Shown: positions 7,950 through 16,152 of the stretch, piece after piece
Position numbering within the stretch: the first letter of the stretch is position 1
How the letters are laid out: every line of letters begins with the position of its first letter
Assembly: GCF_001999905.1 (NCBI RefSeq)
Contig: NZ_CP019640.1
Coordinates: forward strand, 2,026,001 to 2,090,000
Reading direction: 5' to 3'
Source: Planococcus lenghuensis
GTDB taxonomy: Bacteria; Bacillota; Bacilli; Bacillales_A; Planococcaceae
DNA length: 64,000 bases
Notes under the pieces: generated by a model
Seen by the model: the letters and a program-made list of their open reading frames with translations, nothing else
The model's database searches: none
What the model was told of the DNA's origin: nothing
Translations under genes and position numbers: made by a program

Positions 7950-8795
7950 TCAACTTTCCAGCCAGGTCTCCAATCCGGCATATTGCCGTTTGGCATCCGA
8001 ATATCCTTGGTTGTACAATTTCTCCAGCTTCACTGGATCGCGTTCCGTCCGGGTTACACCGTGGTCATCGGTTGGTCGGAAGATGAACACATCGCCTTCC
8101 CGTTCCATCTCTTCGATGCGCTCCATCGTTTCATTGTATAACGCCCAGCGCTTTTCAAGCGCCACCGTCAGCCCGGGATAGCGTTTATAGAACAGCCGGG
8201 CAGACCGGATCAGCCGGGAGGGCTTTTTGCGGTGGCCCGCTGATTTCGTCAGGACAATAATGTTTTTATCCGTTCCGTCCTGCAGCGCTTTGCCGATCGG
8301 GATGGGATCGGAAATGCCGCCATCCATCAAGGTTTTCCCGTCATAAATCACTCCCGGTGACACGAACGGCAGCGAGCAGGACGCCCTTACGAGTGACAGG
8401 ACATCCGACCCCAATTCCGCCTTATCATAATAGAGCGGATCTCCTGTCACGCAATCGGTTGCAGTGATCCAGAACTGTTCCGGTGCGGCATGGAGCGCAT
8501 CAAAATCAAGTGGCACAAGCTGGTTCGGGAGCTCATCGAATAATAGATCCATGCCGAATAATTCCCGTTTTCTAAGCAAGTTACGCGGGGAAATGTAATC
8601 CGGATGATGGATATAGCCGATTGAGACTTCCCGATTCCGCCCCGGTTGCCTGGCCAAATAAGAAGTTGCATAGCTGGCGCCGGCCGATACCCCGATTACA
8701 TACGGCAAATACAAGTTCTTCTCCATGAAGTATTCCAGCACACCGGCCGTATAGACGCCGCGCATGCCCCCGCCTTCCAAAATCAATCCGTTCAT
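7950..8795 (-). CDS. Patatin-like phospholipase family protein
   Basis: A 281-residue protein with the patatin serine-hydrolase layout: an oxyanion-hole motif EGGGMRGVYTAGVL near the N-terminus, the nucleophile elbow GVSAGAS (Ser about residue 40), and the catalytic-dyad aspartate in DGGISDP near residue 177. It is expected to hydrolyse acyl esters of phospholipids or related lipids in the cytoplasm or at the inner membrane face; no signal peptide is seen. It lies 29 bases after the MBL-fold hydrolase on the same strand, suggesting co-transcription. Confidence 0.88.
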   Translation of the reverse strand: MNGLILEGGGMRGVYTAGVLEYFMEKNLYLPYVIGVSAGASYATSYLARQPGRNREVSIGYIHHPDYISPRNLLRKRELFGMDLLFDELPNQLVPLDFDALHAAPEQFWITATDCVTGDPLYYDKAELGSDVLSLVRASCSLPFVSPGVIYDGKTLMDGGISDPIPIGKALQDGTDKNIIVLTKSAGHRKKPSRLIRSARLFYKRYPGLTVALEKRWALYNETMERIEEMEREGDVFIFRPTDDHGVTRTERDPVKLEKLYNQGYSDAKRQYAGLETWLES

Positions 8796-8824
8796 CTGCT
8801 GTATTCTCTCCTTTGGTCACGTGG

Positions 8825-9640
8825 TCACGTATCGAATAATTCCCCGTTCAGCGCCTGAATGTACCGGTCGGCGGACTTCAGCACTTTCTCTTTTGCATCC
8901 GGAGCCACTTTGCGGTCGAACGCATTATACAATTCATCAAACACCAGACGGCTGATGTCCTGTTTCATACGCTTGATAACCGGGATGGGCAATGGAATCA
9001 TATTCGGGTAGCTGTACATGAAACTCGTCCAATTCCGGTCGGATGCCACTTGAATCACATCTCCCGAAAAAACGATGCCTTTCCCGATATCCGCGTGCGC
9101 GATGGCCGCTCCCGCAAAATGACCGCCGAGCTGATGCAGCGTAAACTCCTCACTGAGTTGCAAGGACTTCCCGCTCCACAGCTCGAACCGGCTGCCGGGG
9201 TTCACGATCCATTCCGCGTCCGCTTCATGGATGTAAACATCGGCCTTGAATTCTTCCGACCATTCCGCCACTGCACAATAATAATGGGGATGTGACAGCG
9301 CAATCGCGTCAATCCCTCCCTGCTGTTCAAAAAACCGGCTGGTTTCTTCATCAAGGAACGTAACGGCATCCCAAAGGAGGTTGACTTTCTGTCCTTTTAT
9401 GAAATAAGCCGTCTGTCCGATTGCGAATTTCGGTGCGGTGGTAATCGAATAAATGCGTTCGCTGATCTGCTCAATCCGGTTTGAATACCGGCCGGATTCC
9501 CGCAGCTCATCCAATGTCGCCCATTGCTGTCCGTCTATATTTACATATTGCCGTTCTTCCTCACAAATCCGGCAATGCGCCGGTGGCTGCGCTGATGGTG
9601 CATATTGTGTACCACAAGTGATGCATATAAAAGCCGGCAA
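8825..9640 (-). CDS. MBL-fold hydrolase with N-terminal Cys4 zinc ribbon
   Basis: About 271 residues from a TTG start (9640) that sits six bases behind GGGGGA; a longer frame would place that ribosome site inside the gene. The N-terminus has two Cys pairs (CITCGTQY and CRIC), a rubredoxin-like knuckle. The following domain has metallo-beta-lactamase features such as LSHPHYY, a GGHFAGA segment and FSGD, but the usual HxHxDH motif is degenerate: the Asp-His positions are replaced by Tyr and Cys. It may therefore bind metal differently or have altered activity. The substrate is unknown. Co-directional with the patatin gene. Confidence 0.8.
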   Translation of the reverse strand: MPAFICITCGTQYAPSAQPPAHCRICEEERQYVNIDGQQWATLDELRESGRYSNRIEQISERIYSITTAPKFAIGQTAYFIKGQKVNLLWDAVTFLDEETSRFFEQQGGIDAIALSHPHYYCAVAEWSEEFKADVYIHEADAEWIVNPGSRFELWSGKSLQLSEEFTLHQLGGHFAGAAIAHADIGKGIVFSGDVIQVASDRNWTSFMYSYPNMIPLPIPVIKRMKQDISRLVFDELYNAFDRKVAPDAKEKVLKSADRYIQALNGELFDT

Positions 9641-9689
9641 GACCGCTCCCCCTTTCAAGCCGCGTATTTCTCAGAACCAATTCCGTCCA

Positions 9690-10637
9690 TCATTCCAGTA
9701 ATCCATCCGCTTTCCGGGGCGGGCTTACAAATCGGTACATGTAAGTCAGCGCTTCCGGCAGTGTCTTTCTCCATACAGCCCATTCATGGTCGCCTTCCAC
9801 AAGGCTGAATTCCACTAGTTCCGGCTGCACTTTCCGCAGTTCCCGATAAAGCGTCAATGCATGATCTGCAATGCCAAACCGGTCATCCGCACCTGAATTA
9901 ATATAAAGCGGCACCTTGATCTCTTGTTCTCTGTACTTTCCGAGGTGCCGGGTATAGATGGACTCACTCCATAGTTGCGGGTCATACTCGCCCGTCGGCG
10001 CCAAAAAAGCCGGATGCCGCAATGCAGAAGAGGCGTCGGGTGGCTGGAGCGGATACACCGCCGGACTGAGTGCCGCACCTGCCGCAAACAATTCCGGATG
10101 TTCCAAAATGAAGTTTACCGCCCCATAACCGCCAGCAGATAAGCCGGCAACCGCCCGTCCATCCTTTGCGGCAATCGTTCGCCACATTCGATCAACGTGC
10201 GGGATCAAATCATTGAAAAAAGCCGTTTTCTCTTTTCCGTTATAGCCATCGATCCACCAGCTATTGCTGCGCGGCATGACGATGATGGACGGTGGAATCG
10301 CTCCGCTTCCGATCAAGTTATCGGCCGTCTCTTTTGCCCGGCCATTGTCCAGCCAGTCGTACTCGGTGCCGCCTGAACCGTGCAAAAGATACACAACCGG
10401 ATAAATCTTGCCTGATAGACCATATCCATCCGGCAAATAAATTGTATATGCATAGGATCGTTCCAAAACATCCGAATGGAATTCCTGATAGCGCACCACA
10501 CCTGTTCCCGAAGGTTCCACCGGCAGTATCAATTCCGATGTCGCTGTCGGTAAAGCCGTGTTCGACGGACTGACGGATAATAGCAGGATTGGCATGACCA
10601 GCAGCACTAACACTGATAGGAGCCGCTTCTTCAGCAT
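9690..10637 (-). CDS. Secreted esterase, alpha/beta-hydrolase (esterase D / antigen 85 type)
   Basis: A 315-residue protein with an N-terminal signal peptide (MLKKRLLSVLVLLVMPILLL then SVS). The mature part shows the putative-esterase fold: PVVYLLHGSGG, the nucleophile motif GLSAGGYGA, an Asp in NSGADDRF, and the catalytic His in EGDHEW. It is probably released or membrane-tethered outside the cell and hydrolyses acyl or feruloyl-type esters. A strong GGAGGGGGG ribosome site is present. It lies 50 bases upstream of the MBL-fold gene on the same strand, so the three hydrolases may form one transcription unit. Confidence 0.87.
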   Translation of the reverse strand: MLKKRLLSVLVLLVMPILLLSVSPSNTALPTATSELILPVEPSGTGVVRYQEFHSDVLERSYAYTIYLPDGYGLSGKIYPVVYLLHGSGGTEYDWLDNGRAKETADNLIGSGAIPPSIIVMPRSNSWWIDGYNGKEKTAFFNDLIPHVDRMWRTIAAKDGRAVAGLSAGGYGAVNFILEHPELFAAGAALSPAVYPLQPPDASSALRHPAFLAPTGEYDPQLWSESIYTRHLGKYREQEIKVPLYINSGADDRFGIADHALTLYRELRKVQPELVEFSLVEGDHEWAVWRKTLPEALTYMYRFVSPPRKADGLLE

Positions 10638-10826
10638 GGCCTGTCCCCCCTCCGTTTTCTTCAGTCAACTGGCGGATCGGCAACTTAAACTATGCCTTCA
10701 CTTTTCCTATTATAGCTTGTACCGCCTTCTTCTTTCATTGATTTCCTTCTATATAGAATAGGATCAAAAGACTTTGTTACAAAACATTAAATATAAAACA
10801 GACTATAACAAAGCGATGTAGCTTTC

Positions 10827-11060
10827 TTCACAAAGCCATTACAAGGGTTTATTTTGCATTTATCCATGATACACTGAGCAAGGCTTCAAAAGATAAGCAA
10901 CTTCGAGAATTCGTGCATCAAGATAAATGAAATCAAGAATCATAATTATAGAGGTTTTAATGCGCTGCTGACACGGACCCAAAACTCAAACTATTTCGCG
11001 GATTGCCAGTTACCGGATGGTACGAATGGATTCCCGATCACAAAGGAGCACATCATTACT
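10827..11060 (+). promoter_or_regulatory. WalR-type site, promoter and long leader of wall hydrolase 1
   Basis: On the minus strand 10827-10843 reads TGTAAT-GGCTT-TGTGAA, one base off the WalR consensus (TGTWAH-N5-TGTWAH). A -10-like TACACT lies at 10870-10875, 26 bases downstream. The remaining roughly 180 bases are an untranslated leader that shares blocks (GAGC-AGGCTTCAA near its start, ACTCAAACTAT and GCGGAT near its end) with the leader of the paralogous gene at 21677. The 140 bases before the WalR site (10684-10826) show no gene. No named riboswitch is claimed. Confidence 0.55.
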
Positions 11061-11687
11061 ATGAAAAGAACAAAAAAAGCGTTACTCACCCTTACTGCTA
11101 CTGTCGCCTTGTCTTCTGCCGTTGCCGCACCAGCAAGTGCAGCGACCCATACGGTCAGCTACGGCGACACGTTGTATGAAATCGCGCAGGACTACGGCAC
11201 GTCCGTTTCCAGCCTGCAGTCGATCAACGGCATTTCCGGCCACCTGATCTACCCGGGCCAGACGATCCGGACAAGCGGCGGCTCTTCATCCAGCTCGGCA
11301 CCGAGCGTGAAAGCGCAGTATGAAAGCAATTCGTACTCATCGGTCGCAAGTATCGCGAAGCAGTACGCGGGCGTTCCTTATGTTTGGGGCGGATCGTCAC
11401 CGGCCGGTTTTGACTGCAGCGGCTTCATCTACTACACGCTGAACAAAGCGGGCCATGATATCGGCCGTACGAATGCCCAGGGCTATTACAACATGGCGGA
11501 TAAAGTGAGCAACCCGCAGCCGGGCGACCTCGTATTCTTCGCCGGCACGTACAAAGCGGGCATCTCGCACATCGGGATCTATCTCGGCAACGGTAAGATG
11601 ATTTCCGCTAACGGCGGCAGCGTCAATATCGATAGCGTCTACGGCCCGTACTGGGGCGACCATTTCGCCGGTTTCGGCAGAATATAA
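11061..11687 (+). CDS. LysM-NlpC/P60 peptidoglycan endopeptidase
   Basis: A 208-residue secreted wall hydrolase. A signal peptide ending in ASA (residues 1-28) is followed by one LysM domain (THTVSYGDTLYEIAQDYG, about 30-73), a Ser-rich linker, and an NlpC/P60 domain with the catalytic Cys in FDCSGF and the His in ISHIGIYLG. Such proteins cut the D-gamma-Glu to meso-DAP (or Lys) bond and allow wall expansion, as do LytE and CwlS. It is paralogous to the two-LysM protein at 21677, and both share promoter architecture. Codon use is more G/C-ending than in the paralogue, which suggests an old duplication or separate origins. Confidence 0.93.
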   Translation: MKRTKKALLTLTATVALSSAVAAPASAATHTVSYGDTLYEIAQDYGTSVSSLQSINGISGHLIYPGQTIRTSGGSSSSSAPSVKAQYESNSYSSVASIAKQYAGVPYVWGGSSPAGFDCSGFIYYTLNKAGHDIGRTNAQGYYNMADKVSNPQPGDLVFFAGTYKAGISHIGIYLGNGKMISANGGSVNIDSVYGPYWGDHFAGFGRI

Positions 11688-11702
11688 TTTCAGCCATAAC
11701 GA

Positions 11703-11735
11703 AACCCGATCAGGTAACTCCTGGTCGGGTTTTTT
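11703..11735 (+). terminator. Terminator of wall hydrolase 1
   Basis: A 12-base-pair stem (AACCCGATCAGG with CCTGGTCGGGTT, one wobble) and a five-base loop are followed by a T run. Confidence 0.9.
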
Positions 11736-11792
11736 GCTGTGACTTTTTAAATGATCCAAAAGAAAAAACAGCTGTGTGTGCAATTGTTTCCA

Positions 11793-12317
11793 TTACCAAC
11801 GGGAGTTCTGGCTGTATTTACGTTTTTTCCACTCCCGGAAATTCCATTTGCTGTCCTCTTCTTCTTTGTTTTTTCCAAACAGCGGCGTTGTCCGGAAAAC
11901 GATGTATTTATTGAAAAAGAAGCTCGCTTGGAAAGACGCATACATCGAAATTCCTTTCGCGATATTCGTATCGACCCAGCCCGGAAACAACGGCAGTTTA
12001 TCCAACAGCCAAATGCCGGCCAAAAATATTCCATTGGCGATAAACATACTGACAATGGCTTGGCTGATGAATGGAATCAATTGTTTTTTGCTTTTCCTTA
12101 CTTTGAAAGTATATTTCGAATTCCATATATAACTGTTGGTAACAGCTGCTGTGTAAGCAATGGTATTGAATAGCATCAGCAAGGATGTATCTTTAGTCGG
12201 AAACAGCACCAGTAAGGTATTCAGCACCAGCAAGTCCAGTGCGGCACAAAGAAGACCGATCACGCTGTAATTTGCATACTGGATGAGTCCGCGTTTATTG
12301 CGTTTGAAGAATTTCAT
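11793..12317 (-). CDS. GtrA-family membrane protein
   Basis: A 174-residue protein starting at MKFFKRNKRG (12317), chosen because GGTGG lies four bases before it and the longer TTG-initiated frame has no ribosome site. Four hydrophobic helices with the family signature QYANYSVIG...LDLLVLNTLL and SFFFNKYIVF identify the GtrA/DPMS family. Members help flip or channel lipid-linked glucose or galactose for surface-polymer decoration. The tail after residue 155 is highly charged. It is a single gene; its partner glycosyltransferase is not in the neighbourhood. Confidence 0.85.
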   Translation of the reverse strand: MKFFKRNKRGLIQYANYSVIGLLCAALDLLVLNTLLVLFPTKDTSLLMLFNTIAYTAAVTNSYIWNSKYTFKVRKSKKQLIPFISQAIVSMFIANGIFLAGIWLLDKLPLFPGWVDTNIAKGISMYASFQASFFFNKYIVFRTTPLFGKNKEEEDSKWNFREWKKRKYSQNSRW

Positions 12318-12507
12318 ATTTCCACCACTCAATTATTTTGACGTCATGCGTCTCCTGTTTCCGGATTCCTCTGTTTCTTCCTATTTACCCGTTCATCATA
12401 ACAAATTAACCGCGTTAATTCGTGCCTGGCCAGCGATTCATCGCTGAGAGCCATCACATTTGTCCAAATTCACCTTTTCGGAATACTTTCAAGTATCAGT
12501 CAGGTTC

Positions 12508-13389
12508 TCACAACATCTCTTTGGCTTCGCGAGGTAATTGCCGTATGGACTGCAAGAACTTAGTCATGTTTTGGTCTGCTTCATGCGGATAGGAAAATCC
12601 GAATTTCTTTGCCACTTCCGTCGCGAGCAGCCGGAACAATTCACATGCCGTGAACAGCGCCTGCCACATATTATCTCCTTGCGAGTCTGCATAGGTTTGT
12701 TCATATAACATCCAGCAGTCAGCAGGTAAGTACTTTTTAAAATACTTGCCCATCTTGCCGGCCGAGCGCTGGAAGCCGGACTCCATCCCGATATACCAGG
12801 CCGTCATGTCATCCAATGGCGCCCGGACAATCTCCTCGAATATCTTCTTTGCATAAGGCAACTCATCCCGCCAGATTCCTTTTGCCACATTTTGAAGACA
12901 CCACCAGAATTCATTGCAGGCCGCGTCGAATTGCGGTGCTGTCGGTCGCTGTTCCCAGTAATCTTTGTCGGATGACGGCGGAATTCCTGGCAGTAATCCA
13001 TCTTTATCCAGCAGCGGAACGGTCAATGAATCAGCGAGGGCTTCAGCCGGGGCTGCCGATACTGCCAGCAGCCGCAAGTCCAGCCGGTTGCCATCGTCGA
13101 ATAGCATTAAATACATATAAGACCGTTCCATATCAGTCTTCCAGCCCCGTGCGTGATCCAACTGGTCCGGTTCCTGCATCATGGTCCGGCTGCCAAAACG
13201 GTCGATCCAGGCAGGATTCTGCCGAAACGATTCGATATCCGTCACCGCATAAACAATGTCGTAATCCTGCATCCTATCTCTCGGCGCATTCGCGTCCGCC
13301 CGCGACCCGTTCATCCAGACAGCGCGGATCCGCTCATCCGCTATGGCCGTATGTAAGATGAGATCCATCATTTCCTGTTCATTTCGCAT
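12508..13389 (-). CDS. Aminoglycoside 6-adenylyltransferase-like protein (AadK/ANT(6) family)
   Basis: A 293-residue nucleotidyltransferase. The N-terminal catalytic part has NGSRADANAPRDRMQDYDIVY, matching the GS...D-x-D layout of ANT(6) enzymes that adenylate streptomycin. LDLRLL supplies the third acidic residue, and the C-terminal helical half carries ANT(6)-like ALFTACELFRLLA and KFGFSYP. Length matches AadK (about 285). In B. subtilis AadK gives low-level intrinsic streptomycin resistance; whether this chromosomal copy does so is not shown by sequence. GGAGGAG precedes the ATG. No mobile element adjoins it, so it looks resident, not acquired. Confidence 0.85.
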   Translation of the reverse strand: MRNEQEMMDLILHTAIADERIRAVWMNGSRADANAPRDRMQDYDIVYAVTDIESFRQNPAWIDRFGSRTMMQEPDQLDHARGWKTDMERSYMYLMLFDDGNRLDLRLLAVSAAPAEALADSLTVPLLDKDGLLPGIPPSSDKDYWEQRPTAPQFDAACNEFWWCLQNVAKGIWRDELPYAKKIFEEIVRAPLDDMTAWYIGMESGFQRSAGKMGKYFKKYLPADCWMLYEQTYADSQGDNMWQALFTACELFRLLATEVAKKFGFSYPHEADQNMTKFLQSIRQLPREAKEML

Positions 13390-13482
13390 GCCTTACTCCT
13401 CCATCGGTGATCGCTTTTACTCTTATTGACAGCCGGGCAATCAGCGGCTTTCTCATCAAATTCTAATCTTTTTATCATTTTT

Positions 13483-13519
13483 TTGACCCGTTATTGCGGG
13501 TATACTATTAATAGTATAC
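13483..13519 (+). promoter_or_regulatory. Promoter overlapped by a perfect 20-bp palindrome
   Basis: TTGACC (13483-13488) is followed after 17 bases by TATTAA (13506-13511). The palindrome GTATACTATTAATAGTATAC occupies 13500-13519 and covers the -10 region. Such a fully symmetric site over a core promoter is expected of a dimeric repressor (GntR, TetR or similar). No candidate regulator is adjacent. Confidence 0.6.
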
Positions 13520-13535
13520 AAGAGGAGATGTTCTT

Positions 13536-13865
13536 ATGCAGAAAAACAAGAAACTGGCAATCGCCGGAGCCGCCTCTGCACTGGTTCTTACCGGAGCCGT
13601 TTTCACGGCGCAGGACTCCCGGGCAGCAGAAGATCTGGCAGTCACATTTGAAGAAGCGAAAGAATTGGCACTTACAGAAGTTCCGGGTGAAGTCGTAGAA
13701 GAAGAAACAGAGGAAGAAAACGGGACGACTGAATACGAATTTGATATCATCGCCGCTGACGACAACATCGAGTATGAAGTTGAAGTTAACCAAGCCGGTG
13801 AATTGCTCGTCGAGCCGGAAGATGAGGAGAACGAAACCGGCGCTGAGGAAGACGATGACGAGTAA
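13536..13865 (+). CDS. Secreted acidic PepSY-like protein
   Basis: A 109-residue protein. A signal peptide (MQKNKKLAIAGAASALVLTG, cleavage near SRA-AED) leads to a single PepSY-like unit: VTFEEAKELALTEVPGEVVE, then a beta hairpin ending EVEVNQAGELL. The C-terminus is a run of Glu/Asp. PepSY domains are associated with inhibition or binding of peptidases and with cation binding. AGAGGAG lies eight bases before the ATG. It is a one-gene unit between a palindromic promoter and a strong terminator. Confidence 0.8.
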   Translation: MQKNKKLAIAGAASALVLTGAVFTAQDSRAAEDLAVTFEEAKELALTEVPGEVVEEETEEENGTTEYEFDIIAADDNIEYEVEVNQAGELLVEPEDEENETGAEEDDDE

Positions 13866-13896
13866 ACGAAAAAAACAGTAAATCCGCTGTTCCTCC

Positions 13897-13944
13897 AAGA
13901 CTGCTGACAACCTCCCTTTAACCGGGTTTGTCCGCAGTCTTTTT
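13897..13944 (+). terminator. Terminator of the PepSY-like gene
   Basis: AAGACTGC and GCAGTCTT, extended inward by GACAA/TTGTC past one mismatch, are followed by five T residues. Confidence 0.85.
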
Positions 13945-14001
13945 CGTTGCCTTCATAAGTATATTAGACAGATTGTAAAGTACTGCTGTTGCCTTTCCGA
14001 T

Positions 14002-14586
14002 TCATGAATCGCTCTGCCGGTAGATGGCATCCAGCGTAACATCCATCTCCACGAGCCTGCTCTCCAATAGGTTTCGCTTTCGGATCAATTGTGCGGTCAA
14101 AGGGAAAAGGATTTCCTCTCCGCCCCTTTCAGTGAATACCATCGAAACCGGTTTGGTCCCGCCCGCTGTGTCTTCCGTGACGACCGTCATTTTCTCTACA
14201 TCTTTCCAAGGATGGATTTCCTCTGTTAGCTGAAAAAGCCCATTTTGATGAATCCCTTCCTCATCAAAATAATAATAATGATTGGCAGAAAGCGAAAGTG
14301 CCATGAAAGCCGGAACTAAAGCGGCGGCAAAACAAGTGAAGGTTGCCATTTTGGTCTTCTCGGAATTGAAGAAGACATACCGGAAAACACCGATTGCGAT
14401 TCCAATGATCAGGAAAGCAACGAAATAGATACCGTAATTCAGAAATGGACTGCCAAAAAACCAGGTTTGCTCCGGCTGGATGAACAATTGCTGAAAAATC
14501 GTCAGCAACACGAACGGCGCAAAAAAGCTGGCTAATATGAAAAATAACGAGCACACAAGCAGAAATTTACCCAACGTCGTGTTCAT
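14002..14586 (-). CDS. Membrane protein with C-terminal soluble domain, unknown family
   Basis: A 194-residue protein. Three hydrophobic helices lie in the first 100 residues (around 8-30, 48-70 and 80-98), followed by about 90 soluble residues with a beta-rich pattern resembling a PH-like domain (YYYFDEEGIHQNGLF, then alternating hydrophobic strands). No family is recognised with confidence. It starts with ATG after GGAGGGG and lies 17 bases after the small membrane protein gene at 14604-14933, so the two are probably one operon. Confidence 0.7.
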   Translation of the reverse strand: MNTTLGKFLLVCSLFFILASFFAPFVLLTIFQQLFIQPEQTWFFGSPFLNYGIYFVAFLIIGIAIGVFRYVFFNSEKTKMATFTCFAAALVPAFMALSLSANHYYYFDEEGIHQNGLFQLTEEIHPWKDVEKMTVVTEDTAGGTKPVSMVFTERGGEEILFPLTAQLIRKRNLLESRLVEMDVTLDAIYRQSDS

Positions 14587-14603
14587 AGCACTTCCCCTCC
14601 TTG

Positions 14604-14933
14604 TTATTTTTGTTCCTTTTTCTCTCTGAGTTTTACAGCTTGCTGCGTTGCTGCTTTAGCTGCTCTTCTCACCTTCTGAACGAAATAGCCGTTAATCAAG
14701 GAAAAATACAAAACTGCAGTTGCGAGTATGAAAAGAAAAAATCCCTTCATTTCATTTTGATGCATCCGCAACTCCCGGCTATGGATTATTTGCATGTTTT
14801 CGATTCCGGTAACCGGATGGTTGAGACTGGATAGGATCAGACCGAGGAACGCACATATCCCATATCCATTCATTACTTTTTTAAGCGTCATTTCTTCTTT
14901 CTTACTTGGAACCATTCCGGTATGGCCAATCAT
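14604..14933 (-). CDS. Small two-helix membrane protein
   Basis: A 109-residue protein of unknown family. The start at 14933 was chosen because AGGAGG lies six to seven bases before it; the longer frame has no ribosome site. One hydrophobic segment lies near residues 25-40 (GICAFLGLILSSL), and another near 67-88 (FFLFILATAVLYFSLINGYF). The tail is basic and Ala/Lys-rich, hence probably cytoplasmic. It is the first gene of a two-gene unit with 14002-14586. Confidence 0.65.
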   Translation of the reverse strand: MIGHTGMVPSKKEEMTLKKVMNGYGICAFLGLILSSLNHPVTGIENMQIIHSRELRMHQNEMKGFFLFILATAVLYFSLINGYFVQKVRRAAKAATQQAVKLREKKEQK

Positions 14934-15183
14934 CCCATCCCTCCTATTATCGTGTCGCTTGGTTAATTCTACGGAACAGGAAGAATCTGGTTTCATTATT
15001 ATCAAATTTTTCAATAAATATATACTTAACATATAATTCCAGAAACTTTACGGGTCATTTCAATAGAGAAACGTCCAATGGCCATGATGGTTCATTGGTG
15101 CTTGCCAAAGATGAATGGCAATTCCTGTATTCCGTGAAACTTCTATCCTGAATAACCGACGAATCCATAGAAGGTGGGATACA

Positions 15184-15660
15184 ATGAAACCGTCAAAAAT
15201 TATTATTGGAGTACTTTCAGTCTCTCTTGTTCTTTCCGGCTGCGAGGCCGGGATTCATGAAAATGCGGAAGGTTCCAATGAGCCGGCAGCCGCTGCAGAC
15301 TGGCCGGCTATGACGTTGGAAGAGATGAAAACGGAAGCGGATTTAATTGCGTTTGCGACCGTCGAAGATACAATCACCAAAGAAACAAGTAGTGGAATCT
15401 ATGCCCAAATCGCCACGCTGGAAGTAACCGAAGCAATTTCAGGAACAGCTCCCGGGAAGGTGGAACTGAATCAATCGACGGATTTTGTGGAGGAAGGGGA
15501 AACGTACTTACTCTTTCTTCTGAAGCATGTAACCGATAGCTATTACTACATTGTCAATTACGCCGGCATCATAGAAGAGCAGAACGGCCTGTATAGCGGA
15601 GGCATATTAGAGGAGGATTCACTTAGCAAAGAAGAAGTAAAAAGCTTTCTATCGGAGTAG
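15184..15660 (+). CDS. Lipoprotein, paralogue of 27954-28490
   Basis: A 158-residue predicted lipoprotein. The ATG at 15184 is preceded by AGAAGGTGGG. The signal ends LVLSGC (Cys at residue 20). The mature domain is beta-rich, with the segment ADLIAFATVEDTI, a VELNQSTDFVEEGETYLLFL stretch and YYYIVNYAGII. The layout and several segments (for example GETYLLFL beside GDQVFLYI) match the protein at 27954-28490, so the two are distant paralogues. Function unknown; extracellular, membrane-anchored. Confidence 0.75.
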   Translation: MKPSKIIIGVLSVSLVLSGCEAGIHENAEGSNEPAAAADWPAMTLEEMKTEADLIAFATVEDTITKETSSGIYAQIATLEVTEAISGTAPGKVELNQSTDFVEEGETYLLFLLKHVTDSYYYIVNYAGIIEEQNGLYSGGILEEDSLSKEEVKSFLSE

Positions 15661-15760
15661 CTATGCTGCCTGAATTGTTTATCGCTAAATAAGACAACAT
15701 CTGAAAGAGCACCACCCCGAAAAATTATTCTGCATTGCGCATGGAGGGGTTTCATGAAAT

Positions 15761-15975
15761 TCAAAAGGCTTGGCAACCTGATGTCCATAAAAATGAAAGC
15801 AATGTTTCTTGGTCTTCCGGGTAGTCATGCTCCAACTTCAATGATTCGTCAGATGTCTTCCAAGCAATTTCCTCGATGGAATCATCCGGATCTTGATAAG
15901 TAATCTGTCCTTCTTTAATCTTACAAAGAAAAAAATGTGTCGTTACATCGGTGTTTTTGAGACAGGCCTTTTTAA
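15761..15975 (-). pseudogene. NUDIX hydrolase, C-terminal half (split by transposon)
   Basis: This is the 3' half of the NUDIX gene whose 5' half is at 17653-17857. It encodes KKACLKNTDVTTHFFLCKIKEG and the family's C-terminal helix, ending SGCQAF. Joining 17653 to 15975 restores an uninterrupted frame of 139 codons, the normal size of a single-domain NUDIX hydrolase. The fragment has no start codon or ribosome site of its own at the junction. Confidence 0.88.
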
Positions 15976-16152
15976 CGAATTCCAAAAGAAGTCCCCATCC
16001 TCGGAGAGCGGAGCGAGCCGGGTGGGAATGAATTTCGGTCTGCGTTCGCCGACAGTTTTTTGTTTTCTTTTCGCCTTGCAGACTTGTATACTCAAATTAA
16101 CGGAACGCACGTTCCAACACAGCTGTGACGAATGGGAAAAGGGGGCGGCGGC

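Noticed and set aside
10876..11060. Cyclic-di-AMP (ydaO-yuaA) riboswitch before the wall hydrolase
   Set aside because: The gene type and leader length fit, but I could not match the conserved ydaO core segments in either leader, so only a conserved leader is reported.
12508..13389. Recently acquired antibiotic-resistance gene
   Set aside because: No IS, integron or composition break adjoins it; it looks like a resident aadK-type gene.
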